This document shows, one piece after another, positions 15,189 through 26,133 of a stretch of DNA of 64,000 bases (position 1 is the stretch's first letter; each line of letters begins with the position of its first letter). The translations under genes and the position numbers were made by a program. The notes beneath the pieces were generated by a model. It saw nothing but the letters and a program-made list of their open reading frames with translations. It did no database searches and had not been told where the DNA came from. Origin of the DNA: Thoreauomyces humboldtii (lineage: Eukaryota; Chytridiomycota; Chytridiomycetes; Spizellomycetales; Powellomycetaceae); contig JADGJA010000012.1 of NCBI GenBank assembly GCA_027596035.1, forward strand, positions 1 to 64,000, written 5' to 3'.

Positions 15189-16893
15189 ATGAACGCAACG
15201 GCTCCTTCTCAGCATCATGCGAGCCACCATCAAGGACCGGCATCGTTCTCGCACCACAACCACCACCAGCTTTCTCCCTCGCCAAGCCCTCTGTTGCAGG
15301 GCCTAAACCATATCACATCGTCCGCCTCATCGTCAGGTCCCGCATATCAAGCATCGGCTGCGTCCGCATCTCAGACCATCCCGCCCACTCCTACTCCCAC
15401 GCATTCCAACTCCAACGCGCACACGCCAACGCTTCAGAATGCATCCTTGCCAGCAACACCCAGCAACAGGCTCTCCATCAACTATCTGACCACGGTTGGC
15501 GGCGGAAGCACCTCGGCGTCTACTCCTACGCTCCCTCTGCCAGCCCCACATCATTCCCACGCTGGAGACCTTCCACCTTTCGTCTTTCATGACAACGACA
15601 CCCATGCTTTCGGGGGCAGCCCATTGCCGCCACCGCCCGCGGGTGGTTACCAGCCCGGAAACATGTCCCCTTTCGCAACGTCGCTGCCTCCACCCCGCAA
15701 CAACACCGGGGTGCAACAGCACATGTCTCAGCAGAACGGTAACATGCACCACCAGTCACCCATCCAGCATCACCACCAGCTTCCGGCACCCACTCAGCTC
15801 CCATCCTTTCAGCACTTCGAGGCTCAGCAGTTTTCTGGTAAGTGGGCAGTTATCATATGTGTACCAAGTTTTCCCAGCAGCTGAGCCTAATTCTCGTTGT
15901 TTTCTTTCGATAGCATCCGCGAGCCTGCCCATGCAGATGTCATACCAGCCCGTCAGCCAGCAGGAACAGCATCACTCGCATCACCACGCCCAACAGGGTC
16001 TGCACTTTGGTTCACCATTGGGGAACGTGAAACATGAATATCACGGGTCGGGTTCATTTGTGCAAGAACTGGAATCGTCCACCCCTCCTCTCCACCCGTA
16101 CTCCCCTGAGTACGCATTGGCACCGTTCCCACAGCCATTTTCCCAGCAACAGCACCAGTCCCCATCACAGCAACAGATGGAAGGCGGTCACCTGATCTAT
16201 CCTCCGTACCAATCACAACATCAGCAGCAGCACTCGCAGGCACAGTACCCGTTACCCGTTGGCGGATACCGAGCATATTCTCCTTATGCTACCGCGCCAA
16301 ATTCCCACGGCAACACGCCAGATCGGCATGAGCATCCGGATATGTCCATGGGATCGCCGCTGCTGCACCAACAAGGACCTCACCACCATCACTATCACAT
16401 GCCTCACCCGCCGCACGGGATGATGGACGGACCTCACGATGGCCGCGACCTTTCCCCGCTGCCCGAAGGCCTAGTTCGATACGACCCTCACACGTACAAG
16501 CGCGGACTGATGCACCATCAGTTCGAGGACAAGGAGCCCGCCATCGCTTTCGTCAAGGAAGAGTCGCTCAAGTATGGCTTCTCGGTGCTCGTCCGCACCT
16601 CCAAGCCGGACTACGTCGTGGTCATCTGCAACTGCGGGCGGCGACTCAAGCGCCTGAAGGGCGAGCGCAAGCGAAACCGAAGGTTCAAGACGGCCATGAC
16701 GGGATGCGAATGGCGTGTCGTCCTCTTCCGCACCAGCGCAAAGGTGTGGGAGTTTCGAGCAACTCCGAAGATGACACACAACCACGGACTTCCTGTGATT
16801 GACCAGTAAGTTGAAGCTCGATGCACGGTCATTATTTCTTGTCCCTACGAACGGATTCCTGACTTGTTTCTCCTTCTCAGCGACCCTATGTAA
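15189..16893 (+). CDS. FAR1/WRKY-GCM1-type zinc-binding transcription factor
   Basis: Exons 15189-15837, 15914-16805 and a 13-base last exon (16881-16893) encode 517 aa. If the last intron (GTAAGT...TTCTCAG) is not removed, translation stops at 16809 after 514 aa. The first 400 residues are low complexity, rich in His, Gln, Ser and Pro, typical of an activation region. The C-terminal domain reads KEPAIAFVKEESLKYGFSVL, VVICNCGRR, MTGCEWRVVLFR and KVWEFRATPKMTHNHGLP. This C...C...HNH arrangement is that of FAR1/MULE-type DNA-binding domains of the WRKY-GCM1 fold. No transposase domain follows, so this looks like a single-domain regulator, perhaps domesticated from a mutator-like element. Target genes cannot be inferred. 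Confidence 0.82.
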
Positions 16894-17204
16894 ATTGGAG
16901 GAGAACATCATTCACAAAGTTTGGAGCTGTATAGTTACGCAGCCCCGCCGCCATCACATCACCATCACATTACACATACCGCGTCGCCTCGTTGTCGTCG
17001 TTTGAGGGTGTATATGCAACAAGGCGTACGGGGGGATCATTCTCGGGGATCATTCTCGCCCCTCGTCACGATCATTTTTTCTACATATCATAAAACATAA
17101 TGGATTTTCGCATCGTAGTGGGGTATCCTTGTATGTTCCCACGCTACAGTATGTACATTGTTACACCGCCAGAAGATCAAAGCTTCTCTGCCACGCTAAT
17201 CAGC
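16894..17204. other. Convergent 3' region
   Basis: This 311-base stretch between two converging genes should hold both polyadenylation regions. A perfect 13-base tandem duplication lies at 17032-17057. Nothing else is recognised. Confidence 0.4.
17032..17057. repeat. 13-base tandem duplication (2 copies)
   Basis: The unit ggggatcattctc occurs twice back to back. It lies outside coding sequence and looks like a replication-slippage duplication. Confidence 0.8.
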
Positions 17205-19045
17205 CTACGATCGGCTGCTCCTCGTCCCCTGCGCTGGACTCTCCACGACGTTCCCGTTCCTGGGACTTGGCAGAGAAGGCGAAGGAGCAGGATGAGGATC
17301 CGACACGACCCTCCTCCTCTGCGCGATCGTCGGCACGTGGAGGTCGGGAAACGAACTCCCCGGTGGATCGATGACACGGTGACGATGATCCGCGTCCTCG
17401 GATGACACCTGGATCGGACTCCCATGATGACGGTGGCGGTGATCGTCGCGGTCGGGATGGTGCTGGTGCTGGTGCTCGTGCTCGTGCTCGTGGTGGTGGT
17501 GGTGGTGGTTTTGGTGGTGGCTGTTGTGATGCGGGTCGACAGGTCGTCGAAACGGACTTGGATCGCTCCTTCGATGTAGGGTCGGACGCGGATTGGGCGA
17601 CGGGTCGTCTGCTCCTCGTGAACGATGATGGTGTTGGTCATGTCGGACATCGTGTCGCTGGGTGGATGCTTGCTCCATCTGGAGCCTCTCGATCTCGTTT
17701 CGAGGGAGTGCTGTGAGGGGAGATTGGTCGGATGGACGGCGATGATGCGTTCTTCTGAAAGTGGGGTCGATGGAAGAGGTTGATTGGTGATGTTGATGGT
17801 AGTCAGGTCCCTGCATCATGAAGGGAATGTCTGGGGATCGACGAGTATAGGGGCGGGATAGGGATGAGGGCAGTGGTGGAGACATGGCTTGGCTGCGGAG
17901 GTACTGCGGTTCCGACAAACGCTGATGTTGTGGTTCTCGATGTCTGGAAACGAGACCGTCGTCGTCCGTCTCTCGGGGTCGTTTGAGCCCAAGTCCGGAA
18001 ACCCGTCGGGTGAAGCCAACGAGTTCGTCAACCTGACGTTGGAGACTCCCCACTTGCGCCAGAAGCTGCCGGGTAATGGTGGAAGTCGATCGACACGTGT
18101 CACAAAATGGAGCGTCCTTGACCAGCGGTCTATGGGCGGATAGTGGGGACGATGCGGACTGGGGAGCAGCTGCCCGACGGACATCAGCTGGAGATGGTGA
18201 TGAATTTGTTTGAAATGACGGAGGGTGCGGTGGAATGCGGTGGCCGCCGTTAGCGGCCGAGGAAGATTCAGCGGCGTTCGGCATCAAGGTTCGATTGGGA
18301 TTGTTGCCCTCGGGCGGTTCCGGTGACATCGGGGCCGGCGGTGTCACATGCTCGAGAAGGACGTCCGGGAGGGGACCCCATCGTACTCGTTGAGTCCACA
18401 GCGGAGCCATTCCGACACGGCGGCATACGATCGATGGTGGAGCGTGGCTGGAAAGGGACGTCGTGCGCTGATGCCCTGGCCGAGGGCGGGTTATGGGAGT
18501 GTCGGTGCTAATGCAGTATCATCGGTCAAGGGAAGCTAAAATCGGGATGCCGCTGCATTCGGGGCCTTTGGGGCCCGCACTCACCTTGGGGCCGGCGGGG
18601 AAGGGGATGGAGTCGGACAGGATAATCTGGAGTCATCCCGACCCGTCGCCTTGACGACAACGGCCGTCCATACCTCTAGTCTCACTTCGCCGGTCTCATG
18701 AGAAAACTGCAACCGCTTGGCGATCCCATCGGCCGCCTTCCAACGATCCAGCACGCGGCTCTCCCGACGCTTGATGCTGGGCACACGCGAATAGATCAGA
18801 GCACCGTTGAAGAAGATGAGTAGGCAAACCGCGGCCCCGGCCCCGGTCGGAAGGACGTTGGTAGTGAGGGATGACGGGACGTTCCGGGTGAGGATGGAAA
18901 AGGTGTTGAGAGGCTGCTGCTGGCCGATGTAAAGGGTGGTGGTCGTGTTGGTCGCCAAACGAGCACACCCTGCTTCGATGAAGGACGGGATCGGTTCGCC
19001 TTGATGGTCGATGAGATGCAATGACACACGAGGGATGTCCTTCAT
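17205..19045 (-). CDS. Unassigned protein with N-terminal beta-rich domain and His-rich tail
   Basis: Two exons (19045-18585 and 18507-17205) encode 587 aa. The first 150 residues (MKDIPRVSLHLIDHQGEPIP, GCARLATNTTTTLYIGQQQP, CLLIFFNGALIYSRVPSIKR, VRLEVWTAVVVKATG) look like an alternating beta-strand domain. They loosely resemble the DUF7918-type domain of fungal proteins, but I cannot confirm it. The rest is disordered, Ser/Pro/Arg/His-rich, with a short helix CR(S/T)-TITRQLLAQVGSLQRQV that may form a coiled coil. Near the end is a run of alternating His with Glu, Gln, Asp and Arg. Splicing at GTGAGT/ATTAG joins the frames. The His-rich tail could bind metal, which is inference. No signal peptide is seen. 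Confidence 0.7.
17458..17520 (-). repeat. Hexanucleotide and triplet repeats encoding the His-rich run
   Basis: On the plus strand, repeating ggtgct, cgtgct and ggtggt units encode, on the minus strand, consecutive His plus alternating His-Glu and His-Gln. This simple-sequence tract lies within coding sequence and is probably length-variable. Confidence 0.75.
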
Positions 19046-19898
19046 CCTTGCACCTCGGACCTCGTTGGATGATGAACGATGGACGGTCTCGTGTGCGACA
19101 AGGAAGGTTGACGACGACGACCCTCTCTGATGTCAGAAGCAAGCGTGATGAAAGCAACAATCTGGTGCGTGACCTGCGTCAGGGGTTATAAGCAGGGCGA
19201 GAGAAGATGGGAGGTGGTCCAGCAGAACGGAAGATGCGCGAACGTGGTGTATGGTGAACTGAGCAGAGCAACCGTCGCTCTTTCACCCGAAACGGGTAGA
19301 GGCCTTTATAGACGAAGACGGCTTTTTCAAGAAGGGCTGGACGGCAGGGCGGCAGGCGGCGGTGCGCTGTCCAAAGATGGGCGGCAAAGGGCGGAAACGT
19401 GGGCGCTTGCTCTCAGGCCAACACGATGGTCAAGATGAAGATGGGAGGGAGCCGGCCCACCACCATCCACAGGACCACAGGCCACAGGGCGTTCGCGAGA
19501 TCCTGAAAAGATGTGCACGGTTCTGTGCTCCCATGCGCATTTAGAGTTTCCGCTCTCGGGCTTTTTCCTGCACCTGTGCTGCCTTTTCTGAACACAGCAG
19601 CCTCACGTGTGCGCGCGCAAGGAGAGGCACAGCCACAGGGTCATGATCGGCGGCGAGAACGAGAAAAGTTCAATTTGCAAATGAACCTCGTCCGATCTGA
19701 CTGGACTTTCAGTCGTTCCCGCTCACGTCTCAGCCTTGCGCGCACGGTTGCCGGCTAACGTCCACCCAGTCCATCGTGGAGGGGAAGCTTCAGTAAGCTC
19801 GTCAGACAGAAGGAAGAGGAAGGACGGAAAGATAGAGACAAAGAGAGGAAGAGAGAGAGAAGGAAAGAGGAGCTGGACAAGGAAAGGTTCCCACTAAC
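19046..19898. other. Divergent intergenic region upstream of HAUS6
   Basis: About 850 bases separate two diverging starts. An A/G-rich stretch (about 19805-19875) precedes the HAUS6 ATG. No gene or RNA is recognised. Confidence 0.4.
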
Positions 19899-22800
19899 AT
19901 GACCCTCCTGAGCAACGTCCAGCCACACGAACTACTCTCCGATGATGGTGGGCTGGACCGACGGAGCATTTTCTGGACCAACCTGCTACTCCTCGGTCTG
20001 GAACCAAGGAGGCACCCCGGCATAGCTCTCCACAGTCAGGTGTTTGCCTCGCACGCTGGAGCTGGAAAGGCCATGGAAGTCATCGTTCACTTCCTACTGA
20101 CCAAGGTGGACGGACAGGCGGCAAAGGAGGTGCGTGTCGTTGACCAAGCGACTGCATATCCAACCTCGGTCTTGCAATCGCTCATCGCCGTCCGCATCTA
20201 TATCTCGCTCGATAGAGGTTCGCCACGTGCTGGCCAGTCCTTGATCGCGGTCACGCCCGCGAGTTTCGGATAGTCGCCGTAAAGTGGCTGGACAGCCTGA
20301 AGAAGGACGGCCACCTGCCGCCTGACGTATCAGTGCGGAAATCTCACTTTGACGAGTGTCGGGGAGAACGGTGAGCAATTCACCCTAGCGCATGCTCCTT
20401 GCCACGAGGTTCTTACGCTTTCGCAAGGTTCGAGCACGCCCTACTTGCCCTCTCAAACTTCGTGCTCCGGAAGGAAATGGAGGTTTACGGCGAGGATCCG
20501 CTGGAACGCGTGATCGCAGTAGCGTCCCGCGACAACGAGGATCTTTCGAATATATTGCGGAATCAGGCGACGGAGCATGCCAGGGCCTTCGCTGCAGACT
20601 GCGCGGATGACAGCAAGGAGCAGGGAATACGCAAAGGTTATGTCTCGGACATGACCGCAGAGTACTCGCAGATCGCCGAACAGATCAAGGCTCGCGAGGC
20701 AGATCGAAGGAACTGCCTAAACGAGTTTGCAAGAGCGTACGGGAAACCCGTGGGACTTGCCGAAGCGCTTCGCGACCAGTCCGAGCGGAACGACGCGGTG
20801 CGACGACAATGGCAGAGGCTCGAAACTTGGATGGACTTGAATGCTGGCAACTTGAAGATGGTGGAGGACGTGTTGAACGACCGAACCAACGCGTGGGTTC
20901 TCGCCGGATTCATAGCTTCTGAGGTTGGCACCAGGCGAGGAACGCGCGATCTGACCCAGATCACGAAAACCTGGGGCGCGTCGCAAGCCAACATGGTCAA
21001 GTCCCTCCGACAGTTCGTTCGAATATCATCGGAGAACCTCGATCTTCCTGCACTTCTGGAACGTGCTGAGGGAATACGTTCAAGCCTGCTTCCCTCCGAT
21101 GTTCGAGAGCTGAAATCTCAGCTCGAATCCGAGCTAGCCGAGGTCCGCAATGCCATCGCTCGGAAGCGTAGGGCGATCGCTGTAATATATCGTGACGGGC
21201 TAGGAGCAAGAAGAGATGCCTCGCCGTGGCAGCCCGGTCCCCGTATGTCCGCGCTAGCATCCCATGGTCCTGGAACACCATCTCCTCGTCGGTCTCGGAA
21301 ACCCAGCATCGACACTCCTGCGGCGGTTCGAAAGGTTCATCTCGTTGCGCGAAGCGATTCGCAGGATTCTCGCACCGTCAAGAAACCGGTAGAAAAATTC
21401 AAAGTTTCCGGCGTGGCAAAACATGACCGCCCGAATGCTTTCGCGAATAATGGTCGCACTACTCCTTTAGAACCACGCAAGCCGCTCGGAACTCGAAACA
21501 AGGAGTCTGTTAGCACAAAGGATTCGCTGTCCCTGGTGTCAGAGTCAAAGTTTGCTCCTGCGTCTGATGTATACATCTCGCCACATCGGCGACCATGCGT
21601 ACCAACTGCCCCTGTGAACGACACGAAAGAAAACGAGCCGCAAGCGTTTCCGGCAAAAAGTCCTCTTCAATCTATGCCTTTCGGTGAGCGCGATTGCCGT
21701 TGCTAGCTTGGCACGTAGCTTAACATCAGAACACTCATTGATGAGGTCACTTAGAGAGTTTGCCATCCCAACCAGTTACACCCATGAGATTCCGGCAGGC
21801 AACGGATGCGGATGGTATGGCAACTAACTCAAAATCAGCCGACGCTCTGAATGCTAACTGCGCGCAAACAAATAGACTTTGCGCTGTCACCTCTTCCGAC
21901 CACACCACCAAGAAGCCCGCCAGGAACGCCCGAGATAAACCGATGTATCCGCTTTAACAAGCATTCTCCACTACTGCAACAGGATTCAACACCGGCTCGT
22001 CTTGAGCTGTCGCCTGAAAGGGTTCCAGCAGCATATGATCGTCTTTGTGAGCAGATAGTTGATTTTGTTCAGAACGAGCTGAGCTCGCCGCAGCCAGATT
22101 CCACAAAAAACGCAAAGACGGAACACCAAGACGATCGACTCATGGAAACTGGTAACGCTATATCAACGCTTGGTGAGGAATCAATAGCCTATCACAAACA
22201 ATCGTGAAGATATTAACACTCTTCGGTAGGTACTCAAGCGTTCCAGCCACGAGCAGAAATAACAAGAACGCCAGAGAAACCCCTACGTCCAGCATTTCCA
22301 GCTCCCCAGCGACATTCTCCCACGCCCCGCCTTCCGCCTTCCTCGCCAGCCCAATCTCCCCAGTCCATGCAAGTTCCTTCGCGCCCCAACACCTACAAAC
22401 CAAAAACCCCTTCCAAGCTTCAAAACGTGATGAATTTCGACTCGAGCAGCGACTCCCTCTCTGTTCCCTCCGAGGCTGGCGAAGCCGGCGCTCCGTCCTC
22501 TTCCTTTGTCGATGGAGAAAGCTATCAATTGGATCCCGAGGAGCTGGATCTCAGCGGGACAGGCGACTTCTTGGATGGTCTTCCGAGTACCATGGTTTCG
22601 TCGACACCGATCAGGCGACAGACGATGTTGGGAAATGACATCACGTTGACTTCCTCGCTAGGCAGGAGTCCGCTGAGAGATAGGTTGCTGAGATTCGCAT
22701 CACCGGTGGCTATCGCGGCAGAACGTGGAGGTAGGAGTTTTGCGGCGGCGCATATCTCTAAACTTTTCTTGCTGATGAAAAATCCGCTCAGATCCGTTCA

Positions 22801-23576
22801 ATGGGAACTCTGCTTTCGGCACTGAAGCGTCCATAGATTTTGCGGACGATCTGAACCTCTTGGAGCACCTGAGTCAGGTCTACAAAGACGGACCGAGCTT
22901 TCGCACCGCCGAGGATTTCGACGTGAGCCGAGATCTGTCCCCGGCACGTACAGCCAACGGAGTATCTGAGATGAAGGAAGGTGGAGACGCCAGCCTTGAT
23001 CTGTCCCCGGGCCCTCTGCCTCGCGCGGCGCCAGCGCAACTCACCGGAGACCACACTCCGAAGATTCCATCCCGCTTCTGCGCCGACGATGTACCGGAGG
23101 AGGTCAGCATCGATCTGTCGCCAGGTCTCTCGACTTGCTCAAAGTCTTCGAAACAACCCATGGAATCTGCTTCCGACACTCTGAATGGAGTCGTCGATGA
23201 CGATGATGAAGGACTCGGAGACGAAAGCATCGACCTGTCTCCGGTTCCCAATGCCGTCAGTGACCGCTGGACTGGAGCGGAGGAGGGGGACTCGAGTGTC
23301 GACGTATCGCCATCCGCTGTGAGGGAAGCGATGCTTCAAACCCGTCGTCGATTCACTGCCCTGGATGGGGTGGTCCATCACGCACAGCCTTCCGCGCGGA
23401 TATCGCCTTTATCTCCCGCCGTGTTCCCTACCGTCCGAAGCTTGGGCAAATCAAGTGCATCCCCTGCTCACAAGTTTTTAAACCCCGGACATTCTCTTCC
23501 GACAGCCGAGGACACATCCGTCATGAGCGTCTTTGAGCGACTAAGACGTGCTCGTACCGTCGCTCCTACTCATTGA
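19899..23576 (+). CDS. HAUS6: HAUS6-like augmin subunit with long disordered tail
   Basis: Seven exons (19899-20129, 20216-20370, 20428-21683, 21755-21814, 21876-22151, 22230-22730, 22792-23576) encode 1087 aa. The N terminus carries the HAUS6 signature: FWTNLLLLGL, MEVIVHFLLTKVDGQAAKER, FATCWPVLDRGHAREFRIVA, LPPDVSVRKSHFDECRGERF and EHALLALSNFVLR. Augmin binds existing microtubules and recruits gamma-tubulin ring complex to make branch microtubules in the spindle. A helical region follows (residues about 150-400), consistent with coiled coil. The last 600 residues are disordered, rich in Ser-Pro and Thr-Pro, and include five D-[L/V]-S-P motifs in the final exon. The GERFE junction between exons 2 and 3 supports the acceptor at 20427. 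Augmin is missing from yeasts, which helps place the organism. Confidence 0.88.
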
Positions 23577-23907
23577 ACCAACATGGGTCTCCTTTACCAC
23601 CAGTGGTCCGAACCATCAGAATCTAGGGAACGGAGCAATTTTGGGAGTCCTTCAAAGCATTCCCGCACGTACGGACTCTTTGGGAGACCACCACTCATAC
23701 AAATTGCTAATGTGGAGATACGGATCATGACAGTTCTCTGCATGTGCTCAACGTTTTTTTTTGTGATTCAACTTCGCTAGCGTCGTAAAGACAAGGGTGC
23801 ATTTGAGAGGACCGAAAAGGAATGGGGACGAGCCGAAGATAACAAAAGAACGTATAGATGAAGAGGATACAGAAAAATGCGCGAGATGGTGTGCGAGAAT
23901 GTGCGCG
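23577..23907. other. Convergent 3' region between HAUS6 and the kinase gene
   Basis: These 331 bases hold the 3' ends of two converging genes, including a T-run near 23752. No other feature is seen. Confidence 0.4.
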
Positions 23908-25521
23908 CTACGCGTTGATCGTCGTGGAAGCGGGTGGTTCCCGGGGTTCAAGTACGATATCCCTGCCGGTCAAGTAAGGGTGGGACCTGATGGCATCCAT
24001 GGTGATCCGTTTTGCCGGATTCGTGGTGAGAAGCTTCCTGACGAGGTCCCTCGCCTGGTCACTGATGTGCCTTCGTCCCGGTGCGTGGGCCGGGAATCTG
24101 AAATCTCCGCGTGCGATGCGATGAAACATGCGTCGTGGTCGTTCACCCGGTCGGACGCTGAAGGGCAGCTCGCCAGTGAGAAGTGTGAAGAGGATGATGC
24201 CGAGCGCCCAGATGTCGATCTGGCGACCATCATATGGGAGCGCCTGAATGAGCTCCGGTGCAGCATACTCTTCCGATCCACAGCGTTCTTCAAGGGGAAC
24301 GTTCGGATCGAACCGTACGGCCAGTCCGAAGTCGGTGACCTTCACACCGCCTTCCGAGTCAACAAGGATGTTTTCGATCTTCAGGTCTCGATGGCAGATC
24401 TGGCGAGCGTGGAGGTAGGCAACGGCCGAGCATAGCTCTCGGAAGACGCGACGTACGAACGGCGGAGTGAGGGAAGCGGGATGCAAAGTAATAAGCTCGT
24501 ATAGATCAGAGTTTGGGACGTACTCGAGGACGAGGCAGTTGTGAGTTTCCGTCTCGAATGTCGTCAAAAGGCGAATGATGTGTGGGTGATTGATGTCGGC
24601 TATGATAGCAGCTTCGTTTGCAGCCTGGTCGGCGGCCACAGCGTGCTCGGTGGATGTGATCGTGGCCGGCCCGCCGGGCTTTTCAAGCATCTTGATCGCT
24701 ACGCGGACACCGTCTCGCGAGTGGACGGCCAGCTTGACGTGCGAGAAGGCGCCTGAGCCTAGGGTCTTCAGGATGATATAGGATCCAACCGTCTCGTTCG
24801 TGGGTGATATTGGCGAGACGGGTAGAGGTGCCGGATTCCCCGCTATTGGCTCCGCCGCCGGGGCGAGCATGCCGTGCGTGCGGCGATACCTGTCTGCTGA
24901 GAGAGGCGCAGGCTTGCGACCCTTTGAAGCTGGCGCTGCGGATGTGGGCGGTGGGTTGTGAAAGTATCGGTCGAGCATGGGTTCCGACACCGTGCGATGT
25001 TTTGCAGCCAGTGTATTGGGATTTTTCATCGCCTGCGTGACAGATGGAGGCGGTAGACGGACGCCTCCTCCTGGAACACCTCCTAATGGGCGATCTCCAA
25101 AGTTACGGTGAGTTGGAAGGTTGGCAGGCAAGCGCGGTCGGTCGGGAAGCGTGACAAGGAAAGGTGGAGATGTTTCTTCGACGCGACGCACGTCTACAGC
25201 ACTGTTATAGCGACGTGTGTTCGTCCCTCGCGGTGGTGGCCGAGCTCTGCCGAGAGGCTCGCTTGTTACCGATCGGCATATCCCAGTGCTGGATGTGGTG
25301 TTGGAGGTGGTCTCGAACTGTGCTGTTTCGAAAGCGTCGGAGGATTGTGATGCTGGCGGAGGTGCGTCTTTCCACCAGGGCTGGTCCACCATTGCCTTCT
25401 GTTTTGGTCGAGCCCTCCGCACGACGGGCTTGTGGTTTGGGGCGTGAACGAGACCTGGGACGGTCCCTACGCCGGCGGCGAAGGAGTGGGAGGCCTGAGA
25501 GAGCGTGGCAACAAAGACCAT
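23908..25521 (-). CDS. Serine/threonine protein kinase, CAMK/SNF1-like
   Basis: A single exon encodes 537 aa. The ATG at 25521 is the first Met; the frame is open further upstream but has no ATG there. The first 240 residues are disordered, Pro/Ala/Arg-rich. The kinase domain (about 245-525) has GSGAFSHVKLAVH (Gly loop), VAIKMLEK (ATP-binding Lys), HRDLKIENILV (catalytic loop), TDFGLAV (Mg-binding DFG), EERCGSEEYAAPEL (activation segment and APE) and DIWALGIILFTLLTGELPF. All catalytic residues are present. LKIEN and GSEEYAAPE indicate the CAMK group, as in SNF1/KIN-like kinases. An insertion follows the ATP-binding Lys (PGGPATITSTEHAVAADQAA). The exact orthologue is not identified. It converges on HAUS6; a functional link is not implied. 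Confidence 0.92.
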   Translation of the reverse strand: MVFVATLSQASHSFAAGVGTVPGLVHAPNHKPVVRRARPKQKAMVDQPWWKDAPPPASQSSDAFETAQFETTSNTTSSTGICRSVTSEPLGRARPPPRGTNTRRYNSAVDVRRVEETSPPFLVTLPDRPRLPANLPTHRNFGDRPLGGVPGGGVRLPPPSVTQAMKNPNTLAAKHRTVSEPMLDRYFHNPPPTSAAPASKGRKPAPLSADRYRRTHGMLAPAAEPIAGNPAPLPVSPISPTNETVGSYIILKTLGSGAFSHVKLAVHSRDGVRVAIKMLEKPGGPATITSTEHAVAADQAANEAAIIADINHPHIIRLLTTFETETHNCLVLEYVPNSDLYELITLHPASLTPPFVRRVFRELCSAVAYLHARQICHRDLKIENILVDSEGGVKVTDFGLAVRFDPNVPLEERCGSEEYAAPELIQALPYDGRQIDIWALGIILFTLLTGELPFSVRPGERPRRMFHRIARGDFRFPAHAPGRRHISDQARDLVRKLLTTNPAKRITMDAIRSHPYLTGRDIVLEPREPPASTTINA

Positions 25522-26133
25522 GGCTGAAGGGGAGGCGACGAGGGATCTGGAGAAGGTCTCAGGCAAGAGCTGGCAGGGACGAGGGACCACCTTCTACCGA
25601 GGTGAGAGAGAGAAGCAGGAGCTTACAGTGGTCTCACAACCAGAGGTTATTGGTAGGCCGTTATGCGGAGAGAGATAGGAGAAGATGCTGTTGTTGCTGT
25701 TGCTGTTTGTTTAGGTTCGGCAAGTGTTCATATGCACGCCTTGTCTGCTGCCTGGAAAGGGGGGGAAAGGCCAGAAAGGGGGGGTTTCCGATTGGGGCTG
25801 CTGCGTGCCTGTGCCAAGCTGATGAACAGCACAAGAGAACTTTGGTTATCTGATTTAAGTTTTAATCAAGGAAGTCGACCAGGGAAGTTCTTTATTTCGG
25901 TGCCCTTCCATAGAAAAAGGGTCTCTATCCCGCTTCTGGGAAAGGATTTTTTGGGCGTCATCTGCATCTCCGGGTCACGCGAGGGAGCACCAACCGCTGC
26001 CTTTAGGCTGTCGACTGGGTTCCGTGGGTTTTCCCAAAATGGACGAAACGTACCGTACCGGTACGCATGCTCCAGAACTTCGCGTACATGTAGTGCCGCA
26101 TGCGACGATATCGCTGCTATGTGTGATCATTCT
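25522..26133. other. Intergenic region upstream of the kinase gene
   Basis: About 610 bases between the kinase start and the MAP1 stop, both leftward. It includes G-runs around 25758-25788 and a small palindrome around gtaccggtac near 26058. No gene is recognised. Confidence 0.4.

Noticed and set aside
15496..15884. Long overlapping frames in the FAR1-type gene leader and first exon
   Set aside because: Low-complexity CA/CT-rich sequence opens several frames; only the one joining the zinc-binding domain is supported.
17458..17520. Regular repeats as a possible CRISPR or structural array
   Set aside because: They are simple hexamer/triplet repeats inside a coding frame, with no unique spacers.
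17205..19045. Velvet-domain regulator
   Set aside because: The beta-rich N terminus lacks the velvet motifs I would expect; only a weak resemblance to a DUF7918-type domain remains.
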